A DNA stretch of 64,000 nucleotides from the NCBI GenBank assembly GCA_950295325.1, contig OX485808.1:11968501-12032500 (forward strand). The letters run 5' to 3'. The notes under the pieces are model-generated. The model did not search any database and was not told the origin of the DNA. It saw only the letters and a list, made by a program, of their open reading frames with translations. This DNA is from Polytrichum commune. Its lineage: Eukaryota; Streptophyta; Polytrichopsida; Polytrichales; Polytrichaceae. The translations under genes were made by a program, and so were the position numbers. This document shows positions 1 through 11,167 of this stretch, piece by piece. How positions within the stretch are numbered: position 1 is the first letter of the stretch; every line of letters begins with the position of its first letter.

Positions 1-375
1 TATCATATTGTATTATAGATTATGACCCTTCTCACCTCATTCAAGAATTGGTGTTTGATAACCCATTAGTCAAATGGCGGATGCCGCAAGTCAAGCTCAT
101 CCAATGGTCATCATCTAATGTCGTTTTCATAGGAAAGATTATACACATCATTGAGGAAGTATGCAAACAATATATTGCATCACATGGCACTCTCTAATTG
201 TGGTGGATATGTTTGAAAGTGTGGTTTATCCAAAGCAAGAAACTTTTGGGTGGAGGATGTAGTCTCTTCTCGATGGTAGCTAAGATTTCATGACACCCAT
301 TAAGTATTAAAATACCGATAATATCATGCGATTTCAATAGAAACTTGGTACTTAGCATTGTTTCCCTTCTACTCA
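1..375. other. Unassigned AT-rich sequence
   Basis: I see no coding exon, RNA gene or recognisable repeat in this stretch. The only long open frame here runs antisense into the MITE that follows and has no family resemblance. Confidence 0.5.
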
Positions 376-383
376 TGCTTACT

Positions 384-787
384 CCCGGGGAGGGCACTCC
401 ATTGTCAAGTTGAAAACCATGTGCAACAGAAAAAATTATACTTTTTCTAAAAAGCATCAACAAAATGGGTCAAACTTTTATCAAAAAAGATTTATGAGTA
501 CATATACATGGTATCTATTACATAGTAAAAATTGATAACCAAATTTGATAATTTGTTTTTTCTAGAAAACATACCGTTTCTAACTAGAATGATGCAGAAT
601 TGATCTAAAACAATTACTAGAAAAATGGAGATGACTAAAAATATGTAAAATATATAAAAATATCAATGGATATGTATATATAGAAAAAATATCATAATTT
701 TTAAAATTATCTATGGCATATAATATAGGGGTAGCAAACTTCCGTTGCACATGGTTTTCAACTTGACAATGGAGTGCCCTCCTCGGG
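384..787. mobile_element. hAT-type MITE, copy 1
   Basis: This is a 404-bp non-coding element. Its inverted ends begin CCCGGGGAGGGCACTCC at the left and CCCGAGGAGGGCACTCC on the opposite strand at the right, and the match continues through CATTGTCAAGTTGAAAACCA. A perfect 8-bp direct repeat, TGCTTACT, flanks it at 376-383 and 788-795; 8-bp duplications are typical of hAT transposons. The interior is AT-rich with no reading frame. A second copy lies in the opposite orientation at 39573-39982 with its own 8-bp duplication, so mobility is supported independently. No autonomous partner with these ends is visible. Confidence 0.9.
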
Positions 788-795
788 TGCTTACT

Positions 796-1792
796 TATGA
801 AATTGACATTGTTGTAAGCTCGTTAGTATTCCAAACAAATGTATTACATGGATTCTTACACATGTTATTTACCTTTCTTTTTTATCATTCAGACAAACTA
901 ATTGAAATAAGTGGTGTACATGAATCCAAGAGGAAATTACCACATCAAAAATCAAGAAACAAAGCACGGCCCTCCTACTCTCATCAACCTCTCTACAAAA
1001 GCCCTTAACAAAATTGTCCATCCTAGCATTGAATACACCTTCTATACGGCCCCCTTCTCCATTCCAAACTGTGAGCCCAAAATGGTGCCCACATGTAGTG
1101 ATTAACTCTTCGAAACCAATTTTAGTTTGACTTTGATGTGTTATGATTATTCACAAAACATAAAAAGAGTGAAGTGTGGTGTGGATTTAACTTTAGGCAT
1201 TAGGTGGTGTTGTGTGATTATTTCAAGGTTTGAGTTCAATGAGGGAATGCCTTGACTAGGTGAGCATGGAGCAAGGTGAGGCAAGGTGAGCTCCGCGGGT
1301 TAAATGCCCACATTAGGATCCACCTTGTTAGTTTAGGAAGGGAAAGGCCTTGTGGATGGGATGAGTCCCTACTTAGGAGGAAAGGATTAAGGGGTTGTGA
1401 TTGGAGGTGCTAATTCCCTCACCCTATCCTTACCTCACTCTCCCTCCCTCTCCCTCCCTCCCTCTTGGCTACTTAAGACTTCCCTCTTTCATTTTTCCTC
1501 TCTCTTTTCTCTCTTCAAGGTTGTTGACTCCTTCACCCTCTTGAGTGTGGAGGTGTGTAGGAACTTAGGTAGAAGTGTGTGCCAAGGCTTGGTTAGATAG
1601 TGCATGTAGTTTAGGATTTAGCCCAAAGGCAAGTTAGTCAAGTGGGCACTAGTTCATAATCATTAGTTTTTAGATGTTAGATGCTTGTAGTTAATGTAGT
1701 GCACACTTAGCTTAGCCTATTTGGCCTTGTAATCTTGGGATGAGTTGAGTAATTAGGGCCCAAATAGTTATTGGAAAGGGCTGGTCCAAGGT
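796..1792. other. Non-coding; part of a longer repeat shared with 21.8 kb
   Basis: There is no convincing gene. About 130 bases from 1065, around GAGCCCAAAATGG and CAAAACATAAAAAGAGTG, reappear near 21832-21960. Both loci are followed by GC-richer sequence and, 1.5-1.8 kb later, a purine-rich tract (2851-2864 and 23330-23344). That layout could be a non-coding LTR-type retroelement, but I could not match a pair of LTRs. CT-rich simple sequence occupies 1425-1515. Confidence 0.35.
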
Positions 1793-2300
1793 CCAGCAGC
1801 CGAGGCTAACCAACTCTACTGTTACGGAGACAGCCAGCAGCCGAGGCTAACCAACTCTACTGTCACGGGACTGCCAGCAGCCAGGGGCTAACCAACTCTA
1901 CTGTTACGGAGACAGCCAGCAGCCAGGGGCTAACCAACTTTACTGTTACGGAAACGGCCAGCAGCCGAGGCTAACCAGCTCTACTGTCACGGGACTGCCA
2001 ACAGCCAGGGGCTAACCAACTCTACTGTTACGGAGACGGCCAGCAGCCAGGGGCTAACCAGCTCTACTGTCACGAAGACGGCCAACAGCCAGGGGCTAAC
2101 CAACTCTACTGTCACGGAGATGGCCAGCAGCCAAGGGCTAACCAGCTCTACTTTCACGGAAACGGCCAGCAGCCAGGGGCTAACCAACTCTACTGTCACG
2201 GAGATGGCCAACAACCGAGGCTAACCAACTCTACTGTTACGGAGACGGCCAGCAGCCGAGGCTAACCAGCTCTACTGTCACGGGACTGCCAGTAGCTGAG
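1793..2300. repeat. Tandem array, 12 units of about 41 bp
   Basis: The unit is roughly CCAGCAGCCGAGGCTAACC followed by AACTCTACTGTTACGGAGACGG. About 12 units can be counted, 40-42 bp each, and they vary at a few positions (AACTC/GCTC, GTTACGG/GTCACGG, GAGACGG/GGACTG). Over 1987-2214 the minus strand reads open as a repeat of about 14 residues containing VELVSPWLLA. That follows from the period being close to 42 and does not by itself argue for a protein. The array is minisatellite-like and may sit inside a larger retroelement. Confidence 0.9.
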
Positions 2301-3246
2301 GGCTAGTAGGAGCTGCATCAACTAAACTAGAATTAACTTGGTTATTTGGGAGGAGCCACTTAAAGGGTGATCGGGTTGTTACCAACAAATGAAGTGTTAA
2401 GCTCTAAAGGGCATTTAGAAGATAGCTTAAGTGAGGCATTAGATTGACGAGTAAGTAAGCTCATTAGAGTAGTATTGTGCGTGTGGTTTTGTGTGAACAA
2501 GTGTACATACCATTGGGAAGAGATAATAGCGATTCTGAACGCTTGTTACTTCTCTCTTTACTAAATTAAGTACACGAGTTGATGGATAATGTTAAGGACT
2601 CGGGTGATGGCAAAACAAAGGAAGCCAAAACTAAGGTTGTAAGGGGAATTTCTCTAAGGGCTTGCATGGCCAAGGCCGCGGGTTGGACCCTTGAAAAATC
2701 AAATTCCATCATGAGCCAAGAGGCTCAAAATAATAAAGCAAGTTGAGTTAAGATGAAGTGAGTACCTTGGACATGGGAGCTACATAGCAATCCACATTAT
2801 GGTGTTATGAAGTGAATGTGATTCTCAAAACCATCACCCGGACTAGGACGCTAAAGGGTGGTGGGTTTGGCCTCACACAAACATAAGAAAACTCAACAAA
2901 TTTCTTACAAGTCTTACAAAATCCATTTGTAACATCCTTAAAGATTCCCCAAACATCTTCACCCAACCCCCTTACAATGCACACGAGAATTGATTCATTC
3001 TCCATACTATCAAGGTATGCCATGATACTAAGTAATAGTATCATACAAATACAAATACTCAACGATCTAAGCCCACTTGGTCAAGTCTACCAAGGCCTTG
3101 TAATATACAGTGTAAATAAACATGGTGGGGCAAAGTGTTTACCGCAACTAAAATACCGAGCATGTTCAAGGTCACCAACCACCACACGACTCTATATAAG
3201 ACAAAACAAGACTTCAACATACATTTAGATTTGATCAATACCACCT
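2301..3246. other. Non-coding; possible retroelement 3' part
   Basis: No gene is supported. A purine-rich tract, AAAGGGTGGTGGG, occurs at about 2851-2864, which could be a polypurine tract preceding an LTR. The following sequence is not matched by a second copy that would prove an LTR. A C homopolymer at about 3247-3259 runs into a T/A-rich tract. Confidence 0.3.
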
Positions 3247-3299
3247 CCCCCCCCCCCCAATTTTTTTTTTAAAATTTTAAAATCATCACTTTATGATAA

Positions 3300-4700
3300 A
3301 TGGCATAAAAGCTCCTTCTATGCCTCCCTCACACCCCATCAGAGATTCAACACGGAAAAACTCCTCAACAAATTTGCCTCCTTGTTATGCATTCCATGGC
3401 ACATATCATCTCCCTCATATATCCACCCACACAATCATACTACACAAATGGCTCCCCCAACTACACCCGCCTTTCACTAAAATCCCCAACTCATGGCATA
3501 CAACCAACCTCCACCATTAAGACCTCCTCACACCAACAAATCTCTCCCCCTTCCGGATTCCATAACACATATCCTCCCCCTCATATATCCACCCACACAA
3601 TCATACTATATGGGTGGTTAATTTACACTCTTGGACGGAGAAGGTAATGGGCACATAGATGACTTGGTGTCTTTAACGGCTCAACAAACACACATATCTC
3701 TGCAAGACTACTTGGATACCCAAACATTCTACAAGCGAAATTATATGCAATACTACTTGCCGTGCAACATACTAAGGAACTTACCACATATACATTTATA
3801 TGTATTGATGGCCTCAACAATATATACCTACTCCTCATCCCAATATAACCACCCAAATAAATTCTTTATCACCCACATCATTCACACAATAAAAAAACTC
3901 GTCCCACAACATCACCATCTGTAAAGTCAAAGCCCACACATGCATTCTAGGCAATGAAAGTAGTCAAAAAGGGGGTAGAGGAACTACATATATTAGAGAC
4001 CTCATTCCATCTCATCAACCACTAAAGCCCATATTGGCCCTCCATCCCTCCTACCTTGACACAATGCTAGATGGCTCGATCTGTAACCTTGAAAGATACA
4101 TTGAACTAGAATACATGAGCGCACTCATTGCTCAAGCTAAGAACACAATACCCAATGTTAATAAACGGCTCTCCAACATCAACATCCACCTAAAATGGTC
4201 CAATCTATTATGGGATACCTCATGAATCACAAATGCACAAATCATGCAAACTCTTAAATTTAGATTCGGTCGCTATGTAGGTAACTGCTGCAAGAAACAC
4301 ATACTACAACAACAAGATATATCTCCACTTTGCAACCTCTGCTTGTCTTGCCAAAACGACACATGCCTACACTTGCTTGCATGTTGTAAAAACACACACA
4401 TTAAAAAGTTACAAACTAATTGACACAACAAGACCACATAAAAGTACGCTAACTAGAAAAATGTCCAAACTCCATACAACAAAATTGATGTGTTGGGCAT
4501 GCATACACATGCTAACTATAAATTACTTTGGACCAAAATTAATTTCAAATATGTGGATGCCAATGAATATTGCCAATTCAATTTTATTTATTTTAAAAAA
4601 ATTGTGGGAAAATATTCACTTGCCAACTCTTATGGATGTTATTGGCTTTCATCATCCCCAAAGTGGGCCTACAAATAGGGTCCAAGTCTAGGAAACTTGG
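3300..4700 (+). pseudogene. LINE (non-LTR retrotransposon) 3' remnant
   Basis: Several frames joined by stops and frameshifts resemble the end of a plant LINE protein. A degraded RNase H-like stretch spans about 3640-3920. A zinc-knuckle-like end at 4244-4413 reads FRFGRYVGNCCKKH followed by CNLCLSCQNDTCLHLLACC, which gives a CxxC...H...C arrangement. No reverse transcriptase domain or start survives, and no poly-A tail or target duplication was found. Near the left edge a block of about 60 bp (CACATATCATCTCCCTCATA type) occurs twice, at about 3400-3450 and 3560-3610. The family assignment comes from pattern memory. Confidence 0.6.
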
Positions 4701-4959
4701 GATTCAAACACCTTTTGCTTTCGAACTCAAGACTGACCCAAGGTTGAAGTTTGGTTTCTCAATTTAGGTGGAGAGTTTTCTTGAGTTGGGACTGCTTGAT
4801 GGGAATGTTTCTTTATCATTTTGAAATGGTCAATTTGTCACATGAAGTTTTAATTTCACTCTACCAGATTTGAAAGTTAGAAAATATACATATATTGCCA
4901 TTCAAATAGGTTGATCGGTTATTGATCTTAATTGGACACCTATAATCGATTGGTATGTG

Positions 4960-5420
4960 GATAGGTGTGCCTCCAAAAACGGTTTAAAAAAAGTCATTTG
5001 GTCAAAAAAGATTGGAATATATGTTCAAAATATGATAACCATTCTAAATCCAATAATCAAGATAATTGGGGGGAGCCTATAGGATCATTTAATTAATAAG
5101 CATGAGAAGCTTCACTTTGATAATGAAGAACACATTCATATGAGCTCCAAAAAGTATGAGGAAAGCGGTCACGGCTAATGATGAACGGAGAGAACTGACA
5201 TGTAGTTACAAACAAACCAATTGAGTTTGAAAAATAACTGGTTGGAGTTCAAGACTTTGGGAAAATTACCGACCCATTTAGAGGAATTTACAGAATATTC
5301 CTCAATTCAATAAAGAAATACCGAAAGATGTCAACACTGAAGTGGTTGGTTTTGGAAACACTAGGATCTCGCCCGATTATGCCCAAAATTTCTCCCCGGA
5401 CACTGGTCACGGCCTCTTTG
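4960..5420 (+). repeat. Dispersed repeat, parts A and B (4.96-5.42 kb copy)
   Basis: Part A (about 4990-5160), around ATAATCAAGATAATTGGGGG and CTTCACTTTGATAATGAAGA, is shared with 33340-33640 and 55545-55830. Part B (about 5160-5420), around AAATACCGAAAGATGTCAAC and GGAAACACTAGGATC, is shared with 11750-11975, 45575-45700 and, reversed, 55960-56110. Here A and B are adjacent on the same strand, which suggests they are two halves of one transposon. No ends were identified. Confidence 0.6.
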
Positions 5421-6022
5421 AATTGGATTTGCTAACCATCTTTGTCAACGCTAATCGTGTGTTTCAGATGCTAGGAGAAAGTGGGCTAGACGGTAAAAGT
5501 AACCATTTAAGACGCATCTACCTTCGATTTGAAACAAAGGTTTATACATTAAAAGTAAAGAGTTGGTGACGTTGCAACAGAATCGTGCGCCGACCGATTG
5601 CGGATTCGGACTCAGGCCGGCTTCCGCTTCCCGTCGATCGATAACCACAAACAGTTCCTACTGTGAACTCATCAGGTATGCTAAATTCAGTTCACGAATT
5701 CCTCAAGTGGTCAAATTTCTACAGTTCCTGACAGCAAGATCACTTTCAGGCATGGCCGTGCTCCTCCTCCTGCCGCAACGCAAGCAAGCACCACGAGCGC
5801 CACAAAAGACAAGCACAAATTTATCGATTGCCCTCCGCCTCCTCAACATTGAGTGAGAGAGATTTAATCAAGGATGAGGATGCACCGGCGTCACGTGTTG
5901 AAGTTTGCATCGGAATCGGAATTATCGACAGAGGCATTTGCTTCCCCTGCGGAGGAGGACTCTGTTTCGGAGTCCATTAGGGTTTGCTTTGCATTCGAAT
6001 TGTTGCTGCAGCAGCAGCAGGG
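5421..6022. other. Upstream region of the 6.0-kb gene
   Basis: This is a moderately GC-rich stretch ahead of the first supported ATG at 6023 and probably holds the promoter and 5' leader. Short upstream ATGs occur, for example at 5874. I see no TATA element clear enough to name. Confidence 0.35.
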
Positions 6023-9000
6023 ATGGGGTTGCCGACGAGGAGAATGCGGCTTTGCAATGTTGCTTTCACATCATTAGGGATGCGTACTTGCGTACTCCTT
6101 GCCATGCTCCACTCCACGGTATGCATCGCATATCATTTCTCTCCTCACCAAATTTCGAGCTTTTCCTCCGGGAAGAGTACGCAGCATGTGAAGCAATTCC
6201 CGCAGGCGCGCCGTGGCGCTGACGATCCCTCCAGCGATGCGGCGGTCACGTGTGCGGAGCAGCTGATGGCATTGTTCTCGGGATCGAAGCGTGCCTCCAA
6301 TTTGCCAGCGGCCAGAGCCGGGGAGCTCCGTTCCTGCATTCGACCGTTGGTTCCTTATCACGAAATTGCACCGGAATTAGGGAATTACGGCGATGCGAAA
6401 CGGCCACGGCACTTGCAAGATAGGAGGAAATTCAGCAGTGCGGAGGATTTGACGGAAGCGAATGCGAATTACTGTAATGGGAAGAAAGATGGTGATGAGG
6501 ATCGAGAGAGGATGGAGAGGCTTGTGCAGTGGCCACCTCCTGAAGTGCTGGAGCTTGCGAAGAGAGCTATGGCGTTCGGTGGAGCTCCGGAGGCTGTTTT
6601 GAGTGAGCTCTCCCCGATCAAGTACCCGGTATGGTGCTGTTGTTTAATTTTTTTATATTTTATTTTATCATATGATGTGATGGAGTCAGATGTTTAGTTT
6701 TCCTAAGCCAAGTTCCTTGTTCCGGCTATGAATTCCTACTGCTGTTGGTTGAAACCAATGTTGGACTAGTATATAGGTATCTATACACAATATCAATAAA
6801 TGGTGTCAAAGAACCTACCCAACTGGTATCAAAATTTATAAGTAATACCACTCAAAGAATGATACTTGGTGGGTATCGCAAGATTTGAGAATCTTTGTAT
6901 ACCCGACTTGTTATTTGGGTCGTTGCCATCCTAGTATCAATAGTCAATACCATCCTAGTACCATATTGATACTAGGGTAATATTACATATGTATGAAGGT
7001 TCTTGCATGGTATATAGACCCAAATGGTAACAAAGACAGAATTATCCTCAAAGACCCACATCAACAAAAATAATAACCTCATTATATATACCATATTATA
7101 TACCATTTTATATACCCGACTGGTATTAAAAAAAAGTGATACCAGTACCACACTGGTTGAAACCGGCTCTTTGTCAGCTCAAGCCCTAAATGCCTACGAG
7201 AATATTTTTGTCCATGGTTGAAATGTCTTATTTTAACCCTTTCTTCTTCTTCTTCTTCTTCTTCTTCTTCTTCTTCATGTGGATGTAGCTATTGAAATTG
7301 CCATTCACCTCCAAAAGGTTGATTATGAAATTGCATGCATGGTTGTGCTCTATACCTTATGGAGTGCACACATCTTGAGAAACACTCTGACAGTTTGATC
7401 ACCTTCAAGCTCATATGAAGCTTGCTACTTTCCACCGATCTGTAGTATATGTAATTTCAACCAATCATATCAAGTTTCTCATCAAAATAATGACTTTTGT
7501 GATTATGATGAATTTTCAAAGTTTTTTACTCATCAGATTCATCAGAGGAAGACCATATGTATTTTTTTGTGTGTTTGCAAGCATATGGATGTGATCCGTT
7601 GATGGTGCCTCACAACTTCTCTTCTTTAGTAGTTCTCAAGAAACCCTTGGAAATGTTATATCATAGGACACCTTAGAAAATGCTTTACCTTCAGGTCCTC
7701 GTAGGCATTTAGGGGTTATGTAACCCACATTATGGAGATGATAGCATTCTGTACTCTTGGATATGTAGCAAGCAATACCTAGATTTTGGCGTTCATACCG
7801 AGCTTCTTCTTTCTGCATGGTCTAATAAAGTATTCCTAGAATCTGTTGAAATCAGGAGGTAAATACAAATACCTACAGCGCTTTGGTGCTCCCTACATTC
7901 AGGAGAATCTACTGAAGTCCTACACTACTTGTTCAAACATTTGGTGCCCTGTCTTTGAATCTGTAATGTACATTCATTCAGTTGGATTGTTGCTAGTTGG
8001 TTTACACAGCTACCCATATTGTGAAGAAAATTTGCACTTTCATTGCGCAACATTTGTCAGATGTCACTTGGATGACATAGTCAGGACTTTTTCAGCTTCA
8101 GTAAGAGGGTGCTTAGATTTACTGTTCAAGAGGGATTTTTTGCAGTTGAAAAGACTACTGAAAAAATTTGCAAATTTTCTGCAACAGGTGCCAGATGTGG
8201 AGAACACGACTGCAGATCACTGCCAGCTGGCCAAGTATGAATATGGGAAAAGATTCAAGGAAAATGTAAGTCATAGGTCAAGGACCCTGCTCCTTTGCTC
8301 TGAAGACATCTTTGCAGTCAGACTGCTGCAAAATTTCGAATCTTTGTGCAATAATATGTCTTTAGACTGTTGATATATGTGGTTCAGTTTACAAGCCACT
8401 TAAGTTTCTAAAACTTTTATAGCATTTATGAAATGCAGGTGATTACTTCATACATGGCTTTCCTATTCCATGCCATAAGTGCCTTGTCCCCATCTGTGGG
8501 ATTCAATGTGTCACTCAACCGCTTTGACCTCTTTCATGGTCACATGTTCACTACCTATGATACTCACCGCCTTGGTATCCTGTAAGTCTCAATGTTATGT
8601 GCTCTCTTAAAGGGCGTTGTAAACCAGGCAATGCTCGAGGTTATCTTGGTATTGGAGACCTTTTCATGTGTGCATTAAAGCCAACGTCATTATGTGCTTG
8701 GTAGATTAGTCTGTGTGCTAAATTTTCTGGCTCGAACAAGTTAAACTCCTAAGACAGATGCAGAGTATCACAACTTGTAGTCTGTTCTTGCTGCTTTTCT
8801 GGATTATTGATTTAGAGCAGTTGAAAGATTTTGAAGAATTCGTTGTTCACCTCATTTGCACAAGAAGCAGTCAGGCCCCTTTGTTGACCTTGATTACCAC
8901 CTGCGCAGGTTTCATGCACGTGAGTACCCGGCATATGACATTGAAACATTTCCTCTGAATTTAGGATTCTGCCAAAAGGGTAAGTGTGTTCTACATTGCT

Positions 9001-9940
9001 AGAGATATGGTTCTGAAATCAGATGATCAGGATTATGCCAGCCAGTTTTTTCTAGCCTCAAAATCAATGCTAGTATGTGATCAAGCATTTGATAGTTGCT
9101 AAAATTGATTTTCCTGTGGCCAGGCTCTCATGTACCATATGATGCAAGCATGGATCTTCGGAATATATTGTGGCTGGCTCCACTCGCTACATGTACAGAT
9201 AAAGGCGTGTGCTCTGAGGATTGGCTTGCTTCAGGTGCATGTTCTTCACAACCTTGTTCCTATGTTCCTCATTCAAGTCCTCCCAAGAACTTATGCAACA
9301 CAGATATTTGTCTTCCCTACACCACTGATGTTTTGTGATTGTCAGATAGTTGCAACTGCAAAGTTGTGTTGACATGTTGGTAGTTCTTGTGCTAAAAATT
9401 TGAATGCTTGTAATCAGTATGTGCCACCGTGCATATTTGTTTGTGTGTCACTGTTCCTGAACTATACTTCTGGATTTTGATTCAGGTGTACTTTTAATTC
9501 TTGATGGAAAAGAAGGAGGTGTAGTGTATCGGGAATTGATTCCTGAATACCTCGATGCTGTGCGCACAGTTTCAGAAGGTAAACTGCGCTTCCTTGACAA
9601 ATAGACTACCTTTACCACTGGTGCATCTTGGGCATTGTATAGTGAATTTCCAAGTAACATTTCTTCATGGGGAGTATGTTTCATTTTCCATCTTTGTTAT
9701 CTAAACTGAATACCTACTGGTGTACAATGTATTGAATGTATATTAGGCCAAATAGTGTTGCTGTACCATGACAATGTGGACATGCAAGTGTATACCTTTA
9801 TTAACTTCTCCACATTCTCGACTATTCTGGTTAACGATTATTGATGTTGGGATGCAGAGGAATTTGGACTGCTTGTTGCTGATATCAACTACCTAAACCT
9901 TGGCATTACTCCACCTGAAAATCGGGTGTTTATCTGCTAA
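6023..9940 (+). CDS. Unrecognised predicted secreted/lumenal protein, seven exons
   Basis: Exons are 6023-6628, 8188-8265, 8439-8581, 8909-8979, 9124-9234, 9486-9578 and 9858-9940. All introns are GT-AG and the phases agree throughout (0,0,2,1,1,1). They join into about 394 residues ending NRVFIC-stop. I chose the first in-frame ATG at 6023; codons upstream of it are open but lack an ATG. The N-terminus holds a hydrophobic stretch (about residues 23-37, VLLAMLHSTVCIAY) after basic residues, which suggests a signal peptide or anchor, possibly used from the Met codon at 6080. Residues 40-200 are polar. The conserved-looking part is C-terminal: FDLFHGHMFTTYDTHRLG, FHAREYPAYD, ILWLAPLATC, YRELIPEYLDAVRTVSE and GLLVADINYLNLG. 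I do not recognise the family and propose no function. A polyadenylation-like AATAAA lies at 10005-10010. The splice structure makes a functional gene likely. Confidence 0.82.
7240..7276. repeat. (TTC)n microsatellite in intron 1
   Basis: About 11-12 TTC triplets lie in the first intron (6629-8187) of the 6.0-kb gene. The tract is pyrimidine-rich and likely length-variable. Confidence 0.95.
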
Positions 9941-10004
9941 TACATGTAATGTAGCACCCTAAACCCTAAGTGCACACTGATGGAAGTGCTTAGAAGGATT
10001 TTTT

Positions 10005-10010
10005 AATAAA
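10005..10010 (+). terminator. Polyadenylation-like signal AATAAA
   Basis: A canonical AATAAA lies 65 bases after the stop codon of the seven-exon gene, a usual distance for a near-upstream polyadenylation element. Confidence 0.45.
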
Positions 10011-10825
10011 TTGACTGGTTCTTGTGGGGATGTAGATATGCATCAGAAAATTGCAATTACAATCTTCAAAATGGATATACCACCTTGGGTAGTCTTGATG
10101 AGCTTCAAGTCATTGACATCTCAATGCACTTGGGGTGAAGCCCCAAAGTGGGTTGGAACGTTGGCATTGTCACAAATTTGACAAAAGGAAAACAAAAATT
10201 GTGATTATATGGGATGAGACCAAAATTATACAATCGACTCAAATGGAGCAAAATCAACACCCATCACCCACTTGGACTATCCAATATGTGTGCTCTTATA
10301 TCTATTTCCATATGAGCATGTTCATTTCCATGATTCAAATCTAAACCACAGGATGTTCATGATCAATACATTCAAATCCACTGGCCTCCTAGTGGATTTT
10401 CGAATCACCAAAGACTTGATGTATGTTTATTCACACCAAAATGTTTGATTAGTTTGTATGCAATTTCTTTTAAAATTAACTTACATCAATTTTGAATAAG
10501 GTGGAATCACAAAGAACGTGCACCTTCGTATGAAGAATAGATACTGAGACAAGAGCTTTTGTATTGCATCAATACAAATTTTACCATCCACAATATAATC
10601 TACCCTAAACTACATTAAATATGGTATCTGGGTGTGGATCATGCTAATTGTGCACTTTGCAATTGTTTCAAGGTGACCAACTATTTTAGTCCTTGGATGG
10701 CATGCAAATGTTAAGGTTGAGTTTTCATGTTCTCCATTCACCTATTAATGGAAAAGTGGCTCTATGTCTCTTAAGCAATGTATCATCTTAGATTTGATCA
10801 TATGGTTGATTTAAGGCACAATCCA
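10011..10825. other. No gene or repeat recognised
   Basis: This AT-rich sequence lies downstream of the seven-exon gene. A short open frame at 10135-10344 has no family resemblance. Confidence 0.4.
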
Positions 10826-11167
10826 CTACACTAAATAGGTAGATTAGTGTTAGATGAAGATTAGTGTTAGATGCAATAGTTACCTAAAACACTAATTTTC
10901 AACTAATATTACAATTAGTGTTTGAATAGGGTTTGAACAAATTGTACCTTTTACGAGGTTCTCATATTCTTCTTCCTTCAATTCTTCATTCCAAGATTTA
11001 CAAAATATCATCTAACACTAAATGTGCTCATGTAAATATTTAAAGTTACTACTTGGTACAAATAGTGTTAGAGTTGACATTTAGTGTTCTAACACTATAG
11101 ACAATTTACATTTAGCGTTTTCGTCGACTATTGGTGTTTCCAACACTAATCTACCTATTTAGTGTAG
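10826..11167. mobile_element. MITE with perfect 26-bp TIRs
   Basis: The outer 26 bases (10826-10851, starting CTACACTAAATAGGTAGATT) are exactly repeated in reverse complement at 11142-11167. The interior is AT-rich, carries several AGTGTTAGA/AACACTAA motifs and has no coding potential. The inverted match may extend two bases further outward. No convincing target duplication is visible, so the superfamily is open. Its ends resemble other short elements here (24.5, 32.6, 59.7 and 61.6 kb). Confidence 0.85.

Noticed and set aside
1987-2214. 75-codon repeat-peptide gene on the minus strand
   Set aside because: It is explained by the near-42-bp period of the minisatellite; the frame breaks where units are 40-41 bp.
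1793-2300. CRISPR array
   Set aside because: Units are contiguous, diverged tandem copies without unique spacers of constant length, in a eukaryotic context.
7846-8373. 175-codon open frame that includes exon 2 of the 6.0-kb gene
   Set aside because: It runs through intron 1 into exon 2 and past the donor at 8266; splice phases support the short exon 8188-8265. The upstream part shows no protein-like conservation.
8837-8908. Alternative, earlier acceptor for exon 4 of the 6.0-kb gene
   Set aside because: An AG at 8836 would also keep the frame and add 24 residues, but CTGCGCAG|G at 8908 is a far better acceptor and gives a smoother protein (GIL-FHAREYPAYD).
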